DNA of 21,795 nt, taken from assembly GCA_900539915.1 (NCBI GenBank), contig UQDU01000036.1, positions 1 through 21,795 on the forward strand, written 5' to 3'. The stretch's first letter is position 1, and each line of letters opens with the position of its first letter. A model generated the notes under the pieces. It was not told where the DNA came from, did no database searches, and saw nothing but the letters and a program-made list of their open reading frames with translations. Positions 8,292-15,124 of this stretch are shown here, piece by piece. The translations under genes and the position numbers were made by a program. This DNA is from an uncultured Bacteroidales bacterium. GTDB taxonomy: Bacteria; Bacteroidota; Bacteroidia; Bacteroidales; Muribaculaceae.

Positions 8292-8299
8292 TAACTTTG
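8292..8299 (+). promoter_or_regulatory. Probable -7 promoter box of the restriction-modification operon
   Basis: TAACTTTG matches TAnnTTTG. No TTTG stands at the expected distance upstream. Transcription would begin around 8305, leaving a leader of about 120 bases before the methyltransferase ATG. The 10-bp tandem tract ends about 44 bp upstream. The rest of the 8085-8427 gap shows nothing else recognisable. Confidence 0.45.
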
Positions 8300-8427
8300 C
8301 AATACAAACGCAATACGCGCTGGCCTTGACCCAAAATACGACACAATATTTTATTCACATATAAAGGAAACTCCACATAGCATTACTGGTCATTTCCCTG
8401 CTAAAATGGAGCTTTCTGTACGAAAAC

Positions 8428-9429
8428 ATGACTGAAACCCAATCTGACATCAAAGAATTTCACCTGTTCGCCGGAATAGGAGGAGGTATATATGGCGGTA
8501 TGTTACTCGGACATAAATGCTGTGCAGGCGTTGAAATCAATGCTTTCTGCCAGACTGTCCTACATCAAAGACAAAAAGATGGATGGTTGGAAGAATTTCC
8601 GATCTATGACGATGTTACAAAATTAGATGGTTCCAAATTCATTGGCTCATTTGATGTTTTATGCGGAGGTTTCCCTTGTCAAGCATTCAGCACAGCTGCA
8701 CACGGGAAAAATATAGCCGAAAAAAATCTTTGGGACTATATGCTTAAATTCATCAAAGAGTCGGATGCTCCTGTGGTTTTCGGTGAAAATGTAGTTTTAA
8801 AAGCTATTTCACATGCACGTGAGGATTTGGAAGCAATCGGATATAAAGTTTGCTATTGCCGCCTGTCATGCAGAGATTTAGGAGCTGACCACCAACGCAA
8901 TAGATTTTGGGTAATGGCAGTAAAAGATGACGAAGTTTTTTCGCGGCTGTCTTCTCATATCTCATCGCTTCCTAAAATTAAAGCAAGTTGTTGGGCCGAA
9001 CCTCCAGCAGAGACATATCCTGTAGATGTGCATCGCCGTAGGGAGCAGCTAAAAGGTATTGGCAATGCTCAATCTCCTTTAGTCGCAGCCGTAGCCTTTA
9101 GAATATTAGTCAAACGACATCTCGCTGCAGATTATAACTCGCTTGTTGTTTCCGAGAGCGAACTTTCCGCCGAATTTGTATCTGGGGAAACCTGGATAAG
9201 TCGTACATTTGGTGATATCGGAGGCCTACATACCCCTACAACTATGGCGAATTATGCTTGCGCTTCAATGATGAAACATAAATCATGCCAAAACTTCGTC
9301 AAAGTCTTCGGTACTCCACAGCCACTGAATGGAGAGTATCTAATGGGAATGCCAATAGGCATGACATCGCCTGAACATGTAAACAAAAAACACCTTGAAA
9401 AATGGATCAATCAGACATCGTATCATTAG
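8428..9429 (+). CDS. C5-cytosine DNA methyltransferase (Dcm-type) of a restriction-modification island
   Basis: 333 residues. Motif I is FHLFAGIGGG (11-20, SAM binding), motif IV GGFPCQAFS with the catalytic Cys84, motif VI is the ENV tripeptide at 120-122 (GENV), and motif VIII QRNRFWVMA (156-164). Only about 45 residues separate motif VIII from the motif X-like GIGNAQSP (210-217), too short for an ordinary target-recognition domain. A further 110 residues follow, with HTPTTMANY (268-276) and LNGEYLMGMPIGMT (300-313), which in related phage-type enzymes normally precede the final GN motif. The recognition region may therefore have moved to the C-terminus (inference). The gene is AT-rich next to its upstream neighbours, which suggests transfer. 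Its end overlaps the McrB-like gene by 28 bp, so the two are probably co-translated. Confidence 0.9.
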   Translation: MTETQSDIKEFHLFAGIGGGIYGGMLLGHKCCAGVEINAFCQTVLHQRQKDGWLEEFPIYDDVTKLDGSKFIGSFDVLCGGFPCQAFSTAAHGKNIAEKNLWDYMLKFIKESDAPVVFGENVVLKAISHAREDLEAIGYKVCYCRLSCRDLGADHQRNRFWVMAVKDDEVFSRLSSHISSLPKIKASCWAEPPAETYPVDVHRRREQLKGIGNAQSPLVAAVAFRILVKRHLAADYNSLVVSESELSAEFVSGETWISRTFGDIGGLHTPTTMANYACASMMKHKSCQNFVKVFGTPQPLNGEYLMGMPIGMTSPEHVNKKHLEKWINQTSYH

Positions 9430-10949
9430 CAGATGCCAAATACAAACCAGTAGATGGTGGAGCTACCTACTTAGGCACATATTCCTCAATATCATATAAG
9501 AACCTTCTCACTCAGCAGGTATCTAACCGGGCGAGCAAAAGTTGGGGAAAAGGTGAATACATAATAGTCGGTGCGGATGATAGCGATTGCTCAGAAGACG
9601 AGCTTCTTGCAAAATGGAAAGAATTATCAAGCTATGGCAACCAATATCTCATTTTGCAAGTCCCGGATACAGGATGGAAAGTTTTTAATGCAAAGGGAGA
9701 ATATCTCGGTAATGAGGATTACATTGAACGTTGTTTCAATCTCCCACCCGTAATTAGTACAACAGATACGGTCAACGCCGACTATCTCCGGGCTATGCGG
9801 ACAAAACCATTCCTCTTGCTGGCAGGTATATCCGGCACTGGCAAGAGCCGTATCGTCAAGCAGATGGCATTTGATTCTTGTCCTGATGGAAAACTTAGAG
9901 AGGACAAGACGTCACCCGGCAATTATTGCCTTATAGAGGTAAAACCTAACTGGCACGACTCAACAGAACTTCTCGGCTATGAGAGCAAAATCGGAGGTGA
10001 ACATTATGTGCTTACTCCTTTCGTCAAATTCCTTGCGAAGGCTATGCTGCACCCCAATATACCATTCTTCGTATGTCTTGACGAAATGAATCTTGCCCCA
10101 GTCGAACAATATTTCGCTGAATTTCTAAGCGTACTTGAAAGTCGCACCAAACTTGATAACGGACACATCGTTTCCGAGCCGCTTATCAAGGCTGATATCT
10201 TCCATAAATATCCGGCACTTGCCAAAGACCTTTTCTCCCTTGAAGAAAAGTCGGATTATAATGGAAACGGCACGAGCGACCCCGCCGCACCTTACGGCAA
10301 GGAAGCTGAAGTCTACGAAACGCTCAAACGAGAGGGAGTGCGCATCCCCGAGAATGTCATTGTAATCGGCACGGTAAATATGGACGAGACAACACATCAA
10401 TTTTCGCGCAAGGTAATCGACCGTGCAATGACCATAGAGATGAACCTGCCCGATGGCAATCCATTCATGGATTTCTACAATAATTCATCACAGCTCATAT
10501 ATCGCGAAAATCCTACTTCACCATCGTCCTACCTCTCTACCGAAGTAAAGGCTTCGGACGTGATAAAACTACTTGCTGCTGACAATGCCGAGAAAACCGA
10601 ATGGCTGAAAGGTGAAGTAGCCAAGTTTCTCAACGACTTAAATGCTAATCTTGACGGCACTCCGTTTAAGGTGGCATACCGCGTCCAAAACGAGCTTCTA
10701 CTCTATTTCTACCAATCATGGCTTGAAGACAAGTCAGCCAAATGGCGCGACATTCTCACCAGTTCCTGTGATCGAATTCTGATGATGAAAGTGCTCCCTC
10801 GCATAGAGGGAGATGAGGAACTGTTGGAGCAACCTCTTGAAAAACTACATCAGTTTTTTGAATACAACGACTACAAGGAATCAAAAAATAAAATTGTAGA
10901 GATGCAGTCTCGGCTTGAAAAGGCGCATTTCACATCATTCTGGCCGTAA
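9402..10949 (+). CDS. McrB-like AAA+ NTPase (restriction motor subunit)
   Basis: 515 residues. The N-terminal 120 residues (WGKGEYIIVGADD..., GNQYLILQVPDTGWKVFNAKGEY) are unassigned and could be a DNA-reading domain. The AAA+ core has Walker A GISGTGKS (142-149), a conserved KPNWHDSTELLGY segment (about 171-183), Walker B FFVCLDEMN (222-230) continuing into LAPVEQYFAEFLSVLE, and the sensor region VIGTVNMDETTHQFSRKVIDRA (321-342). That last stretch corresponds to the McrB-type MNxxDRS signature but reads VNMDET, as in the subfamily that partners with DUF2357 nucleases. In McrBC systems this protein forms a GTP-driven ring that loads the nuclease onto DNA. It overlaps the methyltransferase and is followed 13 bp later by the nuclease gene. 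Whether it uses GTP or ATP cannot be seen. Confidence 0.88.
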   Translation: MDQSDIVSLADAKYKPVDGGATYLGTYSSISYKNLLTQQVSNRASKSWGKGEYIIVGADDSDCSEDELLAKWKELSSYGNQYLILQVPDTGWKVFNAKGEYLGNEDYIERCFNLPPVISTTDTVNADYLRAMRTKPFLLLAGISGTGKSRIVKQMAFDSCPDGKLREDKTSPGNYCLIEVKPNWHDSTELLGYESKIGGEHYVLTPFVKFLAKAMLHPNIPFFVCLDEMNLAPVEQYFAEFLSVLESRTKLDNGHIVSEPLIKADIFHKYPALAKDLFSLEEKSDYNGNGTSDPAAPYGKEAEVYETLKREGVRIPENVIVIGTVNMDETTHQFSRKVIDRAMTIEMNLPDGNPFMDFYNNSSQLIYRENPTSPSSYLSTEVKASDVIKLLAADNAEKTEWLKGEVAKFLNDLNANLDGTPFKVAYRVQNELLLYFYQSWLEDKSAKWRDILTSSCDRILMMKVLPRIEGDEELLEQPLEKLHQFFEYNDYKESKNKIVEMQSRLEKAHFTSFWP

Positions 10950-10962
10950 TCCTATCATCATC

Positions 10963-13278
10963 ATGGATGTTTTCTCTTTCTTAAGCACTGATGGAAACGT
11001 TGCCATCAATGCCGGCACTGCTGCCGACATGGCTAACTGTTGGCATCGTTTCAGCAGCCGTGTAAGGGAGAAAGCAATGGTATATTGCGACTACCGTGCC
11101 ACACTTACAGGTACATTGTCGCTCGCCTTACCTCCAGCCAATCCACTCTCGCCAGTCGGCGAACCCAATTGCACCGAGTGGAAGGATCTGCCACCAGTAT
11201 TCTACGAAACAGCCACTTACAATATCGTCATACATCTGAAAGACGTAGCAACCAAGCCGCAGGTACTTCACAAGATGAAAGAGGTGACGGAACTGTTTAC
11301 GGCTCTCCCGATAAATAAAGATAAGACCGAATGGCTGGTTTCAGCACCGCTGTCATTTGTCAACCAACCTGGCATATTCGAACTGAAATTCAAATATCAA
11401 CCCATCGGCAGGCCAGAGCGGACTGATGCGTTCTCGTTTCGCGTAGTGTCACCCAAACTTGATACCAAGGACGATTACAACCATATACTCTCCGAAATCA
11501 ACGCCCAGTACAACGAAATAATCTACCAGTATCTGACTTTAACGTTGCAGAACCTGCAACGCGGAGGCCGCTCGGACAATGATATAGTATGGCTGTCAAT
11601 ATTCCGCGAGATAGTCGCCGGCTATGTGAGAGCTGTAACTTACATAGTCAACCGCCCCCACCTGCGGCAGACACGCAGCGTGTATCACGACCGTGCCGAC
11701 CGCATCAAGCGGTGGACGCCGCGCATGGAGGAACGCTACGCCGAAAGCGACGCGGAGCAGACGCTTGATCGCGCCTATTTCCGGCACGAAGAAATCATCC
11801 ATACCCACAACACCAGGGAGAACCGATTTGTCAAGTTCACACTTGATCGCATTGGCAAACGCCTCGGCTCGATTGTCGACACAATCGCCGACAAGAGCGC
11901 AAAGGTAAAAGATGCCGACAAGGTGGCAGACACGGAGCTTGCGGAACTTAACAGCCATGTTGCATCGCTGCGCCGCCTTTCGCATTCATCCCTACTGCGC
12001 AACCTGCGTGGCGAGCCACTGCGATCAGAGAGTATGGTGCTTCAAAAACGCACTGGATACGCTCAGGTCTACCGCTATTGGCTGTTGCTCCAAAAAGGCA
12101 TTGAGCTTTTTGAAGGGCCAAACGCTATCGGCGTTCGCCCCATCTGGGAACTATACGAACTTTGGTGTTTCCTCAAGATGCGCCAGATGGTAGCCGACAT
12201 CCTCGGACTGCATTTTGAGAACCACAACGAGATATATGAGAATCCAATGCCGATGGTAAAACCCTTTGAGGACAACAACCAAGAGCATACCGTATATTAT
12301 ACCTGCAAAGACGGCAGCAAAGTGCGTCTGCACTATCAGCATACTTATAAACGAGACGGCAATAAGGCGCACACAGCCACAACCGAAAACCGTCCCGACA
12401 TTGTGCTTACCGTAGTGCGTCCCGACGGCTTCGAACTGACATATCTCTTTGACGCAAAATATCGCCTGTATGATGACAATAAGCTCAACAAAGAAGACCG
12501 CGATGAACTTGCCGCTGCCAATCTCACTGGAGCCGACATGCCACCCTCCGATGCCATAAATCAGATGCACCGCTACCGTGATGCTATCTATTACGCCTCT
12601 GACAGACAGACCCATGCTGCCAAAGAAGTTATTGGCGGCTATATTCTTTTCCCTGGACGCGGCAATAACGAAAGCGTACGCCAGCGTTATTACTACAAAA
12701 GCATTGAGACGGTCAACATCGGGGCGTTCCCATTATTGCCCGATGCTTCCGATCCCACAAACGAGGGCACGTTGCTGTATGAATTTCTCACGAAAATTCT
12801 CACGATGCCCCACGCCATTGACCACATACGCGATGCCGTGCCGCAGAAAGGTTTGCAGTACCGCTCGGATTTTGCTCCTTCTGACGACGAACTTGTCCTC
12901 GTGGGCTATTACAAGACCGACCAATGGGAGCATATCGTCAACAACCACCTCTATTATGTTCCGGCAGCTCTCGGCAAAGGCTCGATAAACCTCGTATCTG
13001 GCTTTGAGAAAACAAAATACCTTCTTCTCCATCACGACAAAGACCGTCGTCTCGTCAGGCTCAAAGGCGACGGTCCGAAATTCTTCCCCAAACCTGCCCT
13101 TGAAGCCATCGGCTTCTCCCCCACCGGCGACTACTACCTCGCCTTCGAAATAGTGAACTTCAACCCAGTTCCAGGCATAGATCCCAACGCCTACGAACTC
13201 GAGCGCAAAGGCAGACAGACCACCACCCCATATTTCACCACATTTGACAAAATAAGACTCAACCAGCACAACGAATGA
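10963..13278 (+). CDS. McrC-like DUF2357 nuclease with PD-(D/E)XK domain
   Basis: 771 residues. The N-terminal half is the DUF2357-type region that would contact the McrB-like ring (FYETATYNIVIHLKDV, WLVSAPLSFVNQPGIFELKFKYQ). Charged helices follow, then YRYWLLLQKGIELFEG and PIWELYELWCFLKM. The PD-(D/E)XK nuclease core has RPDIVL with Asp479, FDAKYR with Asp497 and Lys499, and QMHRYRDAIYYA from Gln534. A C-terminal extension of about 150 residues (VLVGYYKTDQWEHIVNNHLYYVPA..., INLVSGFEKTKYLLLHH, YYLAFEIV) is unassigned; a PUA/EVE-like base-reading fold is possible but not shown. The ATG at 10963 lies 13 bp after the upstream stop; the frame extends back to a TTG at 10915, which is less likely. 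No signal peptide is seen, so it is cytoplasmic. Confidence 0.88.
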   Translation: MDVFSFLSTDGNVAINAGTAADMANCWHRFSSRVREKAMVYCDYRATLTGTLSLALPPANPLSPVGEPNCTEWKDLPPVFYETATYNIVIHLKDVATKPQVLHKMKEVTELFTALPINKDKTEWLVSAPLSFVNQPGIFELKFKYQPIGRPERTDAFSFRVVSPKLDTKDDYNHILSEINAQYNEIIYQYLTLTLQNLQRGGRSDNDIVWLSIFREIVAGYVRAVTYIVNRPHLRQTRSVYHDRADRIKRWTPRMEERYAESDAEQTLDRAYFRHEEIIHTHNTRENRFVKFTLDRIGKRLGSIVDTIADKSAKVKDADKVADTELAELNSHVASLRRLSHSSLLRNLRGEPLRSESMVLQKRTGYAQVYRYWLLLQKGIELFEGPNAIGVRPIWELYELWCFLKMRQMVADILGLHFENHNEIYENPMPMVKPFEDNNQEHTVYYTCKDGSKVRLHYQHTYKRDGNKAHTATTENRPDIVLTVVRPDGFELTYLFDAKYRLYDDNKLNKEDRDELAAANLTGADMPPSDAINQMHRYRDAIYYASDRQTHAAKEVIGGYILFPGRGNNESVRQRYYYKSIETVNIGAFPLLPDASDPTNEGTLLYEFLTKILTMPHAIDHIRDAVPQKGLQYRSDFAPSDDELVLVGYYKTDQWEHIVNNHLYYVPAALGKGSINLVSGFEKTKYLLLHHDKDRRLVRLKGDGPKFFPKPALEAIGFSPTGDYYLAFEIVNFNPVPGIDPNAYELERKGRQTTTPYFTTFDKIRLNQHNE

Positions 13279-13505
13279 GCATGTGGAAATACATAGGCGA
13301 GTTTATGCTATTTCGGTGGCTGTTCGGCAATCGGGATACGGACAGGCAGCATGATGCCGGCAGCTCCAGCTCCGTGGATACTAACGACTTCTCGCCTTGG
13401 CGCAGCAACTACGATGACTATTCCGCCGATGACAGCTACTGCTCCTCGCTCGATAACTTTCACAACGAGCAGGACGACTACGACATGATGGACGATGACT
13501 GGTAG
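13275..13505 (+). CDS. Small acidic hypothetical protein, last gene of the restriction operon
   Basis: 76 residues, not recognised. The N-terminus MSMWKYIGEFMLFRWLFGN is hydrophobic and aromatic, like a short membrane-associating helix. The remainder is rich in Ser, Asp and Tyr and ends in an extremely acidic tail (DDYDMMDDDW). Its ATG overlaps the nuclease stop codon (ATGA), the usual sign of translational coupling, which supports it as a real gene despite its size. Its stop codon TAG is formed by the GTAG foot of a REP element, so the original C-terminus may have been cut or replaced. It could be a regulator, a DNA-mimicking inhibitor of the nuclease, or an unrelated small protein; nothing in the sequence decides. 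Confidence 0.6.
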   Translation: MSMWKYIGEFMLFRWLFGNRDTDRQHDAGSSSSVDTNDFSPWRSNYDDYSADDSYCSSLDNFHNEQDDYDMMDDDW

Positions 13506-13583
13506 GGACATGCCATGGCATGTCTGCTGACGCAACACTCTCATTAGCATGACTTTAGGCGACATGCCATGGCATGTCCCTAC
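13502..13583. repeat. Inverted pair of REP-like palindromes with GTAG feet (family B)
   Basis: GTAG (13502-13505), a G, then the perfect 18-bp palindrome GACATGCCATGGCATGTC (13507-13524). The mirror copy is at 13561-13578, followed by CC and CTAC (13580-13583). The hairpin differs from family A, yet both share the GTAG foot and the paired inverted layout. It directly overlaps the stop codon of the small acidic gene and may serve as the operon's terminator. Confidence 0.75.
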
Positions 13584-13837
13584 TACATATGAACGCCATT
13601 CAAGCATTTACGCTTGCTTAATTAAACTATAAAATCCCTCAAAAAGACGTAATATTCGATAACTATATGATAATCAATTCCTGAATATTTTCGTATATAT
13701 TCCACCTTGGAACAATATTACAAATTTCAATAAGTAGATTCTCAGATGTTTATAAACGTATTACGCCAAAAAATGTGATTTTATAGATTAAACAGCATTG
13801 CGGCATGTCCCTACAACATATGCCTACCCACCATATG
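13584..13837. other. AT-rich intergenic stretch with a half REP copy
   Basis: No gene is seen. A short inverted repeat CAAGC-N6-GCTTG lies at 13601-13616, and the right half of a family B REP (GGCATGTCCCTAC) is at 13802-13814. A small inverted repeat ACATATG...CATATGT (13816-13838) abuts the end of vsr and could terminate its transcript. The low GC content suggests a junction between imported modules. Confidence 0.4.
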
Positions 13838-14347
13838 TCACTCGCCATAGGGGGCGGCTGACTCGGCTGCCATGGGGAGCGGCTCGCTGGTGGGGGCGGT
13901 GTCGGTGTAGGCGGCGGCTTGCTGCTTCATCAGATAGGAATGGTTGATGAAGTATTCGATGGAGGCGAGAGTGCGGGCTCTGACTGCCGGCTTGAGCTGG
14001 CACTCCCATACCGTCAGTACGTTCCACCCCATAGCGCGGAGACGGTCTTTCTGGGCTTCGTCACGCTCCTTGTTGCGCCGTATCTTCGCCGTCCAGAAAT
14101 CGGCATTGGACTTGGGCAGGTGCATGTGTTCCTCATGGCCATGCCAGAAACAGCCGTGTATGAATATGACGATTCCGTATTTACGCAACACTATATCGGG
14201 TGTCCCCGGCAGACGCTTGACATGCTTGCGGTAGCGGTAGCCACGCGACCACAGCCACCGCCTCACTATCATCTCCGGCTTGGTATCCTTGCCCTTGATG
14301 CGACTCATGCAGCGCGACCGCTGCTCCTTAGTCATCATATCAGCCAT
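13838..14347 (-). CDS. vsr: Very short patch repair (Vsr) DNA mismatch endonuclease
   Basis: 169 residues from the ATG at 14347. Vsr nicks next to T:G mismatches formed when 5-methylcytosine deaminates, starting repair. All key residues align, even in number, with the E. coli enzyme: Glu25 (KPEMIVR), Asp51 (GTPDIVL), His64 and His69 with the intercalating Trp68 (IHGCFWHGH), then NADFWTAKIRRNKERDEAQKD and GWNVLTVWECQL. The frame extends upstream to 14482, but those residues are unrelated and the family starts at MADMMTKEQRSRCMSRIKGKDT. About 25 extra Ala-rich residues form the tail. It faces the methyltransferase operon, and its natural role would be to protect sites methylated by that enzyme. 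Confidence 0.93.
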   Translation of the reverse strand: MADMMTKEQRSRCMSRIKGKDTKPEMIVRRWLWSRGYRYRKHVKRLPGTPDIVLRKYGIVIFIHGCFWHGHEEHMHLPKSNADFWTAKIRRNKERDEAQKDRLRAMGWNVLTVWECQLKPAVRARTLASIEYFINHSYLMKQQAAAYTDTAPTSEPLPMAAESAAPYGE

Positions 14348-14379
14348 AACACTGTCGTCAGCATCCGTAACCGTCCCCA

Positions 14380-14387
14380 CAAATATA
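14380..14387 (-). promoter_or_regulatory. Probable -7 promoter box of vsr
   Basis: The minus strand reads TATATTTG here, an exact TAnnTTTG match, 33 bases before the vsr ATG. No TTTG stands at the right distance upstream. It supports the start at 14347, since the longer reading frame would begin upstream of this promoter. Confidence 0.5.
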
Positions 14388-14494
14388 ACACATAACATCG
14401 AAAAAGAGCACACCCTCCCCACCCCATCCATCCCGAAATCATCCACACAATAGACGCCCGGCCCGACCAACCTATGCCCCAATAATAAACCGCA

Positions 14495-14716
14495 TCAACC
14501 GAAGATTATCTTGATTTTCACGCAGTTATCCCATCCCGACAAGATGGAAACAATCCCATCTGTGTTTAGAAAGCAAAGTATGTTACCGGCATCACGGATG
14601 TCGGCGGCCAGTTTAAGATTGCCATTGTACTTGAGCGCATTACTTCCATATGCAAGCTTTATATATTCCGCAAATGAGTCGCACACTCCTATGCGTTTCT
14701 TCTGTAATGACTTCAA
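14495..14716 (-). pseudogene. Unrecognised small reading frame, possibly a gene remnant
   Basis: A 73-codon minus-strand frame, beginning with a TTG, encodes a plausible-looking peptide (GVCDSFAEYIKLAYGSNALKY..., ILCFLNTDGIVSILSGWDNC). The frame is open further upstream (KDGRCKEGYKHI) to a TAA near 14738-14740. Beyond that TAA the same frame still reads protein-like text (TYDEWSKFHK), which suggests a longer gene broken by a nonsense change. I do not recognise the family. It lies between vsr and the tracrRNA. It may also be a chance frame. Confidence 0.3.
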
Positions 14717-14866
14717 AATATGCTTATACCCCTCCTTGCATCGGCCGTCCTTTTATTTATGGAATTTGCTCCACTCATCATAGGTTTGCTATCTTGCATC
14801 TGTGAAACAGGGTTGTGCCAAGAAAACGTTTAACTTTACAAACAAGAAATTCTTAACAGCGGATGT

Positions 14867-14953
14867 AAAAGACGAGAGAGACAACCGCAAGGTCATCCCT
14901 CTCCAGATGTTTTCACAACGGAATAATCCTTATTGTGATTTGCTTTGATTTTG
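14867..14953 (-). ncRNA. tracrRNA of the type II-C CRISPR system
   Basis: The anti-repeat lies at 14933-14952: the plus strand TTGTGATTTGCTTTGATTTT is identical over 20 bases to the crRNA-sense repeat, so the minus-strand transcript pairs with crRNA. After it comes the type II-C nexus hairpin (GGATTATTCC, 14920-14929) and CGTTGTGAAAACATC. Then a 13-bp stem (14874-14886 with 14891-14903, G-U pairs included, 4-base loop) is followed by GTCTTTT, a Rho-independent terminator ending near 14867. The promoter places the 5' end at about 14953, giving an RNA of roughly 87 nt. It is transcribed away from cas9. Confidence 0.9.
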
Positions 14954-14958
14954 TTTCA

Positions 14959-14990
14959 CAAAGATATATGAAAATGGCTGAAAATACAAA
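14959..14990 (-). promoter_or_regulatory. tracrRNA promoter, full Bacteroidetes consensus
   Basis: On the minus strand TTTG (14990-14987), a 20-base spacer, then TATCTTTG (14966-14959): an exact match to TTTG-N(19-21)-TAnnTTTG. Initiation 6-7 bases downstream falls at about 14953, right where the anti-repeat begins. Confidence 0.8.
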
Positions 14991-15002
14991 TTTATTTATA
15001 AT

Positions 15003-15034
15003 TTTGTGGAATTAATTCTCAAATCATACTTTTT
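15003..15034 (+). promoter_or_regulatory. Probable cas9 operon promoter
   Basis: TTTG (15003-15006), a 20-base spacer, then TACTTTTT (15027-15034), one base off TAnnTTTG. It faces away from the tracrRNA promoter, with only 12 bases between their -33 elements. The leader to the cas9 ATG is about 84 bases. Confidence 0.6.
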
Positions 15035-15124
15035 GCTACAGCAGGATGCCAGTATGATAGCAATCATTTAATAGGGTAACCAATCAATCAGCATCCCCGT
15101 TTACTAATCTTATCAATCTTAGCC

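Noticed and set aside
8092..8376. Minus-strand frame of 94 codons with repeated KAKESERKRK
   Set aside because: The lysine/glutamate repeat is only the 10-bp tandem DNA repeat read through, and the frame covers the predicted promoter of the methyltransferase.
10915..10962. Upstream TTG extension of the DUF2357 nuclease
   Set aside because: It overlaps the end of the McrB-like gene by 35 bp and adds unrelated residues; the ATG at 10963 is well placed.
13919..14395. Plus-strand frame of 158 codons opposite vsr
   Set aside because: The minus strand encodes Vsr with every catalytic residue in register, so this is a shadow.
14348..14482. Upstream extension of vsr to 14482
   Set aside because: The extra 45 residues do not resemble Vsr, and a -7 box at 14380-14387 lies inside them.
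15044..15096. GGATGC ... GCATCC inverted repeat in the cas9 leader
   Set aside because: Only 6 bp around 41 bases of loop; expected by chance and no riboswitch or regulator motif is recognised.
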